A stretch of 39,264 nucleotides of DNA. Origin: Pseudomonadota bacterium. Its GTDB lineage: Bacteria > Pseudomonadota > Gammaproteobacteria > Acidiferrobacterales > Acidiferrobacteraceae. The DNA lies in the NCBI GenBank assembly GCA_021841585.1, contig JAKBUS010000021.1, positions 1 to 39,264 of the forward strand, written 5' to 3'. The position numbers and the translations under genes are program-made. Below the pieces are notes generated by a model, which had not been told where the DNA came from, did no database searches, and was given only the letters and a program-made list of their open reading frames with translations. Of the stretch, positions 1 to 6,807 are shown piece after piece. Each line of letters opens with the position of its first letter. The stretch's first letter is position 1.

Positions 1-206
1 GCGGGATGCACGAGCGTCAGTCGCTCCAAGGTCGAACCCATGAAGGCGTGGCCCGCCTCGTGCGAGCCCACATGGAAGGCGTCCAGAAGCCCCAGCGGCC
101 ATGATCGGAAACAATGGCATTCAGGGCAGAAATGGACCCCAATTCCTGGACACTAGCTTAGGTGGATATCTGCCCCTACAGTAACGCAACAAGGAGCAGA
201 AATCCT

Positions 207-587
207 ATGAGCAAGACACGACGTAATCACGCCCCGCAGTTTAAGGCCAAGGTGGCCCTTGAGGCCCTGGCCGGGGAAAAGACCATAGGCCGTGCGGCCT
301 ACAATGTCCACGAGATCGCCGCCAAACATCAGGTCCACCTAAACCAGGTGACCCAGTGGCGTAGGCAACTCATCGACCAGGCGGCGGAGGTCTTCGGCAA
401 GCCCGCGGGCAAGGCGCCCGCCGACGATTGCGAGGCGAGAGAATCGGGCGGTAGCGGCTTGATTTTAGGGCATTGTGTAGGCGTTTGCGTGAGGGTGCTT
501 GGCGTGCCGGCATGGCTTAGGGTTAGCCCTGAGCCTGCCCGGAAGGGATATGGGTCTCGGAATCATTCTATCCCCTCTGGGGCATAG
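207..587 (+). pseudogene. Truncated IS3 transposase OrfA
   Basis: The start ATG at 207 follows an AAGGAG ribosome site at 191-196. The first 70 or so residues read as an IS3/IS911-type OrfA: a basic N-terminus, an FKAKVALEAL helix, an HQVH..QVTQWRRQL helix-turn-helix and then QAAEVFGK. Compared with the family there is an extra block of roughly nine residues (GRAAYNVHE) between GEKTI and the EIAAKHQVH stretch, inside the DNA-binding region. The leucine zipper that normally follows, the programmed frameshift site and orfB are absent; the remaining 55 or so residues are unrelated read-through sequence. The protein is very unlikely to be functional. Confidence 0.6.
514..535 (+). promoter_or_regulatory. 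Hairpin in the dsr leader
   Basis: GGCTTAGGG (514-522) pairs with CCCTGAGCC (527-535) around a TTAG loop: nine pairs, one of them a G-T wobble. It lies about 115 bases upstream of the dsrA start and has no T-run after it, so it is not a typical terminator. It could be an operator-like repeat or a leader RNA structure. No convincing sigma-70 promoter was visible between 440 and 650. Confidence 0.3.
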
Positions 588-651
588 GCGTCCTGGAGGG
601 TGTTACGTAGTCTCTCGCTCACATGCCTTAGCCCTTGCATAAGGAGCGGCG

Positions 652-1929
652 ATGACAGACGGAAAGAAGATGCCTAAGACCCCCATGCTCGATAAGCTCG
701 AAGGGGGACCTTGGCCGAGTTTTGTGACAGGCTTGAAGCGGCTCGCCAAAGACGAGTCCAAGCCCTATGCCCCGATGATGAAGGATCTCCTGGGTCAGCT
801 GGAGCACTCCTATGAGACCCGGAAGGGCTACTGGAAGGGCGGCACGGTCGGGGTGATAGGCTACGGTGGGGGCGTGATCCCGCGCTTCTCCGAGGTGGCC
901 GACAAGTTCCCGGCATCCTCCGAGTTCCATACCCTGCGCATCATGCCGGCACCCGGCATGCACTACACCACTGAGGTGTTGCGCAAGATGTGCGACGTCT
1001 GGGAGGAGTACGGCTCGGGGCTCATCGCTTTGCACGGCCAGAGCGGCGATATCATGTTCCAGGGCTGCAGCACGAAGAACGTGCAGCCGGCCTTCGATGC
1101 CTTCAACGATATGGGCTTCGACATGGGTGGGGCGGGACCGGCGTTGCGCACCTCGATGTCGTGCGTGGGCCATGCGCGCTGCGAGCACTCCTGCTACGAC
1201 GAGCCGCGCGCCCACCGGCAGGTCATCAATGAGTTTCTGGACGAGATGCACCGTCCGGCCATGCCCTATAAGTTCAAGTTCAAGTTTTCGGGCTGCCCCA
1301 ACGACTGCACTAACGCCATTCAGCGCGCGGACATGGCCGTGATCGGTATGTGGCGCGACGACATGAAGGTCGACCAGAAAGAGGTCAAGGCGTTCGTGGC
1401 CGAGCGCGGGCGGTCCTATGTCATCGACAACATCATCACCCGCTGTCCGACGCATAGCCTGAAGCTTGCCGACGACGACACCCTGAAGGTCGATAACCGC
1501 AACTGTGTGCGCTGCATGCACTGCATCAACGTCATGACCAAGGCCCTGCATCCGGGCGATGATCGCGGCGTGACCCTGCTTTTGGGAGGCAAGCGCACCC
1601 TGAAGATCGGGGACCTCATGGGCACCGTGATAGTGCCGTTCCTGCCCATGAAGACCGACGAGGACTATGAGCAGCTGGTCGACATCGGGCGCCGGGTCAT
1701 GGAGTTCTTTGCCGACAACGCCCTGGAGCACGAGCGCACCGGCGAGATGATCGAACGCATAGGCTTCGCCAACTTCATGGAGGGCGTGGGCCTGCCGATC
1801 GATCCCAACATGGTCAGCCACCCGCGCACCAATCCCTACGTCCGCATGGACGAGTGGGATGCGGCGGTGGCCGCCTATGAGGAGGGTCGCAAGGGTCAGG
1901 GGGCGCATAACAAGGGGGGTCAGTCATGA
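652..1929 (+). CDS. dsrA: Reverse-type dissimilatory sulfite reductase, alpha subunit
   Basis: Catalytic subunit of cytoplasmic DsrAB, which in sulfur oxidisers runs towards sulfite, taking sulfur delivered on DsrC. The 425-residue length is normal. Four cysteines that hold the sirohaem-coupled [4Fe-4S] cluster are visible in the standard C-X5-C / C-X3-C arrangement: C171, C177, C215 and C219, the last two in GCPNDC. An inserted ferredoxin domain follows, with C265 and then C285-X2-C288-X2-C291. The start is fixed by AAGGAG at 641-646, five bases before the ATG. It is the first gene of the operon and overlaps dsrB by four bases (ATGA). The oxidative direction is inferred from the company of dsrEFH and dsrL, with no dsrD seen. 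Confidence 0.97.
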   Translation: MTDGKKMPKTPMLDKLEGGPWPSFVTGLKRLAKDESKPYAPMMKDLLGQLEHSYETRKGYWKGGTVGVIGYGGGVIPRFSEVADKFPASSEFHTLRIMPAPGMHYTTEVLRKMCDVWEEYGSGLIALHGQSGDIMFQGCSTKNVQPAFDAFNDMGFDMGGAGPALRTSMSCVGHARCEHSCYDEPRAHRQVINEFLDEMHRPAMPYKFKFKFSGCPNDCTNAIQRADMAVIGMWRDDMKVDQKEVKAFVAERGRSYVIDNIITRCPTHSLKLADDDTLKVDNRNCVRCMHCINVMTKALHPGDDRGVTLLLGGKRTLKIGDLMGTVIVPFLPMKTDEDYEQLVDIGRRVMEFFADNALEHERTGEMIERIGFANFMEGVGLPIDPNMVSHPRTNPYVRMDEWDAAVAAYEEGRKGQGAHNKGGQS

Positions 1930-2993
1930 GCGCACGCCGTGCCGTGGAGTCGGGGGTACCGGAACTCGACCCCTATCTGCATCCGCTGTTGAAGAAGAAC
2001 TACGGGGCCTGGAAGTGGCATGACCGCCCGCGCCCCGGGGTTCTGCACCACGTGGCGATGAGCGGTGACGAGGTGTGGACAGTACGCGCCGGTACTCAGC
2101 GCCAGTTGGACGTCCATACCGTCCGCGCCCTATGCGACATCGGCGATCGTTATGCCGACGGCTTTATGCGCTTTACCTCGCGCAGCAACGTCGAGTTCAT
2201 GGTGGCCTCCCAATCGCAGGTGGCGCCGCTCATCGAGGCCTTGGGCAAGGGCGGCTTCCCGGTCGGCGGGACGGGCAACTCCATCTCCATGATCTCGCAT
2301 ACGCAAGGCTGGCTGCACTGCGACATCCCGGCGACCGATGCCTCGGGCGTGGTGAAGGCCTTGATGGACGAGCTCCACGAGGAGTTCATCCACGAGCGCA
2401 TGCCCAACAAGCTGCGCATCTCGACCTCCTGCTGCGAGATCAATTGCGGCGGCCAGGCCGACATCGCGGTCAATATCCAGCATACCAAGCCGCCGCGCAT
2501 CAACCACGACGCCGTGGGCAATGTCTGCGAGCGGCCGACGGTGGTGGCACGCTGTCCGGTGGCGGCGATCCGCCCAGCGCTTGTAAACGGCAAGCCCTCG
2601 CTCGAGATCGATGAGCGCAAATGCATGTGCTGCGGGGCGTGCTATCCGCCGTGCCCGCCGATGCTCATCAACGATCCCGAGAACTCCAAGATCGCGATCT
2701 GGGTGGGTGGCAAGCATGCCAATGCGCGCAGCAAGCCGACTTTCCATAAGCTCGCGATCGCCAATCTTCCGAACAACCCGCCACGCTGGCCGGAGGTGGC
2801 GGCGGTCGTGAAGGCCATCATCCATGCCTACAAGGACGATGCCCATGACTGGGAACGCCTGGGGGAGTGGATCGAGCGCATCGGTTGGCCGCGGTTCTTC
2901 GAGCTCTCAGGCCTGCCGTTCACGAAGTTTCATATCGACAACTGGCGCGGCGGGCGCGGAAGCTTGAACGCCTCGGCGCACCTGCGCTTCTAG
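1926..2993 (+). CDS. dsrB: Reverse-type dissimilatory sulfite reductase, beta subunit
   Basis: Partner of DsrA in the alpha2-beta2 enzyme; it carries the active sirohaem. The 355-residue length is usual. Cluster ligands expected for DsrB are present: C132 in the GWLHCDIP segment, then C169/C170 and C174 in SCCEINCGG. A ferredoxin domain follows, with the CPVAAIRP cysteine and the CMCCGACYPPCP set. Translation is coupled to dsrA through the ATGA overlap at 1926-1929. The gene ends 13 bases before dsrE, behind a GGGAGGGG ribosome site. Confidence 0.97.
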   Translation: MSARRAVESGVPELDPYLHPLLKKNYGAWKWHDRPRPGVLHHVAMSGDEVWTVRAGTQRQLDVHTVRALCDIGDRYADGFMRFTSRSNVEFMVASQSQVAPLIEALGKGGFPVGGTGNSISMISHTQGWLHCDIPATDASGVVKALMDELHEEFIHERMPNKLRISTSCCEINCGGQADIAVNIQHTKPPRINHDAVGNVCERPTVVARCPVAAIRPALVNGKPSLEIDERKCMCCGACYPPCPPMLINDPENSKIAIWVGGKHANARSKPTFHKLAIANLPNNPPRWPEVAAVVKAIIHAYKDDAHDWERLGEWIERIGWPRFFELSGLPFTKFHIDNWRGGRGSLNASAHLRF

Positions 2994-3006
2994 GCGGGAG
3001 GGGCGG

Positions 3007-3366
3007 ATGAAGATCGGCATCCTGGTGAACGAAGGTCCGTACACGCATCAGGCCTCGGATTCTGCCTACCAGTTCGCGGTGGCGGCGTTGAAGGCCGGGC
3101 ACAAGGTGACGCGGGTGTTCTTCTACCACGACGGCGTGCAAAACGGCTCGTCGCTCACCGAGCCCCCGCGCGATGATCGCCAAATCGTCGAGCGCTGGGG
3201 CAAGCTTGCCGGCCAATACGAGGTGGATCTCGTGGTGTGCGTGGCGGCGGCGCTGCGGCGCGGCATCCGCGAGCAGAACCTCGCCGAGGGCTTTCGGATC
3301 TCGGGGCTAGGCCAACTCGTCGAGGCCGGTATCCAGAATGACCGGCTCGTGGTGTTCGGGGATTGA
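3007..3366 (+). CDS. dsrE: Sulfurtransferase subunit DsrE
   Basis: Subunit of the cytoplasmic DsrE2F2H2 complex (TusBCD-like) that accepts persulfide sulfur, typically from a TusA/rhodanese relay, and hands it to DsrC. The 119-residue chain has the DsrE fold, and the sulfur-binding cysteine falls at C78 in VVCVAAALRRG, the position established for A. vinosum DsrE. That cysteine separates true DsrE from DsrE-like proteins lacking it. A strong GGGAGGGG site precedes the ATG. dsrF follows ten bases after the stop codon. Confidence 0.95.
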   Translation: MKIGILVNEGPYTHQASDSAYQFAVAALKAGHKVTRVFFYHDGVQNGSSLTEPPRDDRQIVERWGKLAGQYEVDLVVCVAAALRRGIREQNLAEGFRISGLGQLVEAGIQNDRLVVFGD

Positions 3367-3376
3367 GGGGGGGGGT

Positions 3377-3766
3377 ATGAGCGCAGAGGACGGTGATACA
3401 CCGGGCGTGATAAAGCGTTTCCTGTTCGTGAACCGCAAGGCCCCGTACGGCACGATCTATGCCCTGGAGGCCCTGGAGGTGGTGTTGATCAGTGCCGCCT
3501 TTGACCAGGATGTGAGCCTCGCCTTTCTGGACGACGGCGTCTATCAGGTGCTCGCGGGCAACGACCCATCGGGCATCGGCATGAAGAACTTCTCGCCCAC
3601 CTATCGGGCGCTCGACGACTACGACATCACCAAGCTCTATGTGGAGCGCGAGTCGCTTACCGAGCGGGGGCTGCCGGAAGACGGCTTCGTGGTGCCGGTG
3701 AACGTCGTATCGCGCGCCGAGATGGCGGCGATCATGAGTCAGCAGGACGTGGTTCTGTCCTTTTAA
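3377..3766 (+). CDS. dsrF: Sulfurtransferase complex subunit DsrF
   Basis: Structural partner of DsrE and DsrH in the hexameric sulfur-relay complex (TusC homologue). The 129 residues begin, after a short tail, with the RFLFVNRKAPYGT strand-turn typical of DsrF. The frame is open back to 3338, but ATG 3377 is preferred because it avoids a 29-base overlap with dsrE and follows a purine run. That run is nine consecutive G residues (3367-3375), directly after the dsrE stop, and appears to serve as the ribosome site. dsrH follows 16 bases downstream. Confidence 0.93.
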   Translation: MSAEDGDTPGVIKRFLFVNRKAPYGTIYALEALEVVLISAAFDQDVSLAFLDDGVYQVLAGNDPSGIGMKNFSPTYRALDDYDITKLYVERESLTERGLPEDGFVVPVNVVSRAEMAAIMSQQDVVLSF

Positions 3767-3782
3767 GAGATCAGGAGGGGAG

Positions 3783-4085
3783 ATGTTGCATACCGTGAAT
3801 AAGTCGCCATTCGCGAGCGCGACGCTCACACAATGCCTGGGGCATCTCACCGACGGGGCGGCGGTGCTCCTGATCGAGGATGCGGTGGTGGGTGGGGTCG
3901 CTGGCACCGCGCCTGGGGCGCTGCTCGCCGAGTGCCTGAAGGGGCACAAGGTGTATTGCCTGGGGCCTGATCTCATGGCCCGCGGCATCAGTGAGGGGCG
4001 CTTAGTGAAAGGGATACAGACGGTGGATTACGCGGGGTTCGTGCGGCTCGTGACCGAGCATGACGCCGTGCAATCGTGGCTTTAG
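3783..4085 (+). CDS. dsrH: Sulfurtransferase complex subunit DsrH
   Basis: Third subunit of DsrEFH (TusB homologue). The 100-residue chain opens with the family signature MLHTVNKSPF and carries C18 in TQCLGHL, matching the conserved DsrH/TusB cysteine. The start is set by AGGAGGGG immediately upstream (3774-3781). It sits between dsrF and dsrC, the usual order in sulfur oxidisers, which puts donor and acceptor proteins side by side. Confidence 0.94.
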   Translation: MLHTVNKSPFASATLTQCLGHLTDGAAVLLIEDAVVGGVAGTAPGALLAECLKGHKVYCLGPDLMARGISEGRLVKGIQTVDYAGFVRLVTEHDAVQSWL

Positions 4086-4112
4086 CGCAATCAACGGGGT
4101 AAGGAGTTCATC

Positions 4113-4445
4113 ATGGCATACGAAGTCGACGGCAAGACGATAGCGGCCGACGAAGAGGGCTACATCGTCAATCTCGCGGACTGGAGCGAGCCCTTGGGGG
4201 CGCTCATCGCCAAGAGCGAGGGTCTCGAAATGACCCCGAACCATTGGGAGGTCGTGAACTTCCTGCGCGAGTACTACAACGAGTTCCAGATCGCGCCCGC
4301 GATCCGCGTGCTCACCAAGGCGATCGGCAAGAAGTTGGGCCCCGACAAGGGCAACAACAAGTATCTCTACGACCTGTTTCCCTACGGACCGGCCAAGCAG
4401 GCCTGCAAGATCGCCGGGCTGCCGAAGCCCACGGGCTGTATCTAA
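4113..4445 (+). CDS. dsrC: Sulfur carrier protein DsrC
   Basis: Small swinging-arm sulfur carrier (TusE/DsrC family). It takes sulfur from DsrEFH, presents it to DsrAB, and is reset through DsrMKJOP. The 110 residues end in the required C-terminal arm: C98-X10-C109, with C109 penultimate (sequence GLPKPTGCI). Both cysteines mark it as a true DsrC able to form the trisulfide, not a one-cysteine TusE. AAGGAG at 4100-4105 gives the ribosome site. It is followed by a strong hairpin at 4452-4491, before dsrM. Confidence 0.96.
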   Translation: MAYEVDGKTIAADEEGYIVNLADWSEPLGALIAKSEGLEMTPNHWEVVNFLREYYNEFQIAPAIRVLTKAIGKKLGPDKGNNKYLYDLFPYGPAKQACKIAGLPKPTGCI

Positions 4446-4451
4446 AGGTCG

Positions 4452-4491
4452 TGCGCGCCGCCGGGTCGGCGAGGGTCGATCGCGGCGCGCA
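4452..4491 (+). promoter_or_regulatory. Intercistronic hairpin between dsrC and dsrM
   Basis: TGCGCGCCGC (4452-4461) is perfectly complementary to GCGGCGCGCA (4482-4491), a ten-pair GC stem with a 20-base loop, beginning seven bases after the dsrC stop. There is no T-run, so it is not a classic intrinsic terminator. This 77-base gap is the widest inside the operon after dsrB. It may protect the dsrC 3' end or reduce read-through, allowing more DsrC than membrane complex. Confidence 0.45.
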
Positions 4492-4522
4492 GGCTTCCGG
4501 GTAGGGGGATCAGGAGGGCGTC

Positions 4523-5299
4523 ATGTCGGCGTGGACCATAGGATATGCGGTGCTCTTGTATGTGGCCTTCACGGTGTTGGTGGGGGGCGTAGTCTACAAG
4601 ATCGGGATCTATGCCATGACGCCGGCGCCGTTGCGCATACCGACTATGCCCGCGCCGCGCACGCGCAGCGGGGTGGCGATGCGTCTGGGGCGCGAGGTGG
4701 CGCTCTTTGCAAGCCTTTTTCGCGGCGACAAGTGGGCGTGGATCTGGAGCTATCTCTTCCATGTAAGCCTCCTGCTCGTGCTCATCCAGCACCTGCGCTA
4801 CGTGCTCGTGCCGGTGCCGCAGTGGCTGGTGTTCGAGTCGCCCTTTGGCAGCTACGCGGCGTTCGTGTTGCTTATCTCGCTTGCAGGCCTCTTGGGCCGC
4901 AGGCTCATGATCGCCCGCGTGCGCTTCGTGACCGCACCGTCGGACTATCTGATACTGGTGCTGTTGCTTTTGATTGCCGCGACCGGGGCGCTGATGCGCT
5001 TCGTGGACCGCGCCAACATCGTCGGCTTCAAGGCCTTCATCCAGGGTGTCATGGCGCTGCATCTGGAGCCCCTGCCGCTAAGCCCGCTGATCTTAGTCCA
5101 TGTGGCCTCGGTGGCGGGGCTCATGGTGATCTTCCCGTTCAGTAAACTCCTGCACGCCCCGGGGGTGTTCTTCAGTCCCACGCGCAATCAGGTGGATTCG
5201 AGCCGCCTGGAGGCGCAGGGCGCCGGGGATGCCAGCGCGGCCGACGTGAGCGCGCAGCCGCAGGCGCATGCCCCGGCGATGCGTGAGGGGGCGCGATGA
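4523..5299 (+). CDS. dsrM: DsrM, membrane cytochrome b of the DsrMKJOP complex
   Basis: NarI-like di-haem cytochrome b that exchanges electrons between the quinone pool and DsrK. The 258 residues show five hydrophobic segments, roughly at 5-26, 76-98, 108-128, 143-164 and 186-207. Histidines lie in membrane segments as haem-ligand candidates (LFHVSLLL, QHLRY, LVHVASVAG, SKLLH). The C-terminus is a hydrophilic Ala/Glu-rich tail. AGGAGGG precedes the ATG, and the end overlaps dsrK by four bases (ATGA). Confidence 0.93.
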   Translation: MSAWTIGYAVLLYVAFTVLVGGVVYKIGIYAMTPAPLRIPTMPAPRTRSGVAMRLGREVALFASLFRGDKWAWIWSYLFHVSLLLVLIQHLRYVLVPVPQWLVFESPFGSYAAFVLLISLAGLLGRRLMIARVRFVTAPSDYLILVLLLLIAATGALMRFVDRANIVGFKAFIQGVMALHLEPLPLSPLILVHVASVAGLMVIFPFSKLLHAPGVFFSPTRNQVDSSRLEAQGAGDASAADVSAQPQAHAPAMREGAR

Positions 5300-6786
5300 G
5301 CGATATCGAGGTCCCGGTCCTTCAGGATTATGTGCCGACCCCGGAGCTTAAACCGGGGGCGATGAGCCACCTGAAACCCTTCAAGGCCTCGCCCGAGCAC
5401 CAGGCGGCCCTGGGATTTCCGGGGACCTTGGTGGATGACTGGCAGGAGGTGGCGATCCGCAGGCTCGGGGAGCTCGTGGATGGCTCGCGGGCCTTGCGCG
5501 TCTATCTCGACTCCTGCGTCAAATGCGGGGCCTGCACCGACAAGTGTCATTACTTTCTGGGGACCGGCGATCCGCGCAACATGCCGGTGGCGCGCCAGGA
5601 CCTCCTGCGTAAGGTCTATCGGCGCTATTACACCTGGGCCGGGCGCTGGTTTCCGTGGCTCGTGGGGGCCACCGACCTGACCGAAGAGGTGCTGGACTCC
5701 TGGTACAGCTACTACCACCAGTGCTCGCAGTGCCGGCGCTGTTCGGTGTTCTGTCCGTTTGGCATCGATACCGCCGAGATATCGATGGCCGCGCGCGAGA
5801 TCCTAGATAGCGTGGGCGTGGGCCAGAAGTACTGTAATGAGATCCTGGGCAAGGTCCACAAGATCGGTAATAACTTAGGGCTACCGGAGCCGGCGCTGCG
5901 TAACACGCTCGAGGGCCTGGAAGAGGACGTGAAGGATGCCACCGGCGTGGATGTGCGCTTCCCGGTGGACGTGGTCGGCGCCGAGGTGCTTTTGATCACG
6001 CCGTCCGCCGATTTCTTCGCCGAGCCGCACATCGACGGGCTCATAGGCTACGCCAAGGTCTTTCATCAGGCCGGCATCAGCTGGACCTTGAGCTCACAGG
6101 CCTCGGAGGCCGCCAACTTCGCGATGTTCATCGGCAGCCGCGAGCAGATGCAGAAGGTCGCGCAGCGCGTGCGCGATGCGGCGATCGCGCTCAAGGTCAA
6201 GCGCATCGTGGTCGGCGAGTGCGGGCATGCGTGGCGCGTGGCCTATGCCTTCTGGAGCACGCTCATAGGGCCGCTCGACTTCCTCGATCCGCGCTACCCG
6301 CGCCCGCAGCACATCTGCGAGGTGACCGAGGGGTTGATCGCGCGGGGGGCCTTGAAGCTCGACATGTCGGCCAATGATGACAAGGTCGTGACCTTCCATG
6401 ATTCGTGCAACGTCGCGCGCGCCACGCGCATGGGCGACCGCCCGGGCGGCCAGTTCACGGTGCCGCGCTCGGTGATCCGCTCGGTGTGCGCGCATTTCGT
6501 GGATATGGATCCTGCGACTATCGGTGACCGCACCTTCTGTTGCGGCGGCGGCGGCGGGCTTTTGACGGATGACCTCATGGAGCTGCGCGTGAAGGGGGCG
6601 CTGCCGCGAATGCAGGCCCTGAACGCGGTGGTCCAGGACAATAAGGTGACACACATGGCGGCGATCTGCGCGATCTGCAAGACGCAGTTTAGCAAGGTTC
6701 TGCCGTCTTACGGGCTGCCTCGGGAGATGGTGATCAGTGTCCATCAGCTCGTCGGGGATGCCATTGTTTTGGGTGCCAAAGACTAG
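5296..6786 (+). CDS. dsrK: DsrK, HdrD-like Fe-S catalytic subunit of DsrMKJOP
   Basis: Cytoplasmic Fe-S subunit related to heterodisulfide reductase HdrD; thought to act on DsrC thiol/disulfide or trisulfide with DsrM. In 496 residues it has two ferredoxin-type cluster motifs (C74-C77-C80-C84 and C143-C146-C149-C153). A CCG-type site for a noncubane [4Fe-4S] cluster follows: C371, C415-C416 in FCCGGGGG, C458-X2-C461, with an additional C309 in GECGHAW. All expected cysteines are present. Translation is coupled to dsrM by the ATGA overlap. Confidence 0.95.
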   Translation: MSDIEVPVLQDYVPTPELKPGAMSHLKPFKASPEHQAALGFPGTLVDDWQEVAIRRLGELVDGSRALRVYLDSCVKCGACTDKCHYFLGTGDPRNMPVARQDLLRKVYRRYYTWAGRWFPWLVGATDLTEEVLDSWYSYYHQCSQCRRCSVFCPFGIDTAEISMAAREILDSVGVGQKYCNEILGKVHKIGNNLGLPEPALRNTLEGLEEDVKDATGVDVRFPVDVVGAEVLLITPSADFFAEPHIDGLIGYAKVFHQAGISWTLSSQASEAANFAMFIGSREQMQKVAQRVRDAAIALKVKRIVVGECGHAWRVAYAFWSTLIGPLDFLDPRYPRPQHICEVTEGLIARGALKLDMSANDDKVVTFHDSCNVARATRMGDRPGGQFTVPRSVIRSVCAHFVDMDPATIGDRTFCCGGGGGLLTDDLMELRVKGALPRMQALNAVVQDNKVTHMAAICAICKTQFSKVLPSYGLPREMVISVHQLVGDAIVLGAKD

Positions 6787-6807
6787 CCGTCATATAAGGG
6801 GATGAGC

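Larger units (their letters stand above)
133..587 (+). mobile_element. IS3-family insertion sequence remnant (left end only)
   Basis: The sequence from 133 (TGGACCCCAATTCCTGGACA) resembles an IS3-group terminal repeat, and it is followed at the usual distance by an orfA-like reading frame. No orfB (DDE integrase) frame follows, and no matching inverted right end was found before dsrA, so the element is cut short. The right boundary is uncertain; recognisable IS protein similarity fades near 440, and 587 is only the end of the open frame. It is probably inert unless helped in trans. Confidence 0.5.

Noticed and set aside
1-132. Minus-strand reading with an HEAGHAFMG-like peptide, resembling a zinc protease motif
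   Set aside because: Only about 35 codons are visible, several frames are open over the same bases, and the fragment runs off the window edge. It cannot be assigned.
628-1908. Long open frame (426 codons) antisense to dsrA
   Set aside because: It is a shadow of a GC-rich coding strand: rich in His, Leu, Val and Arg, with no recognisable domain, while dsrA on the plus strand is certain.
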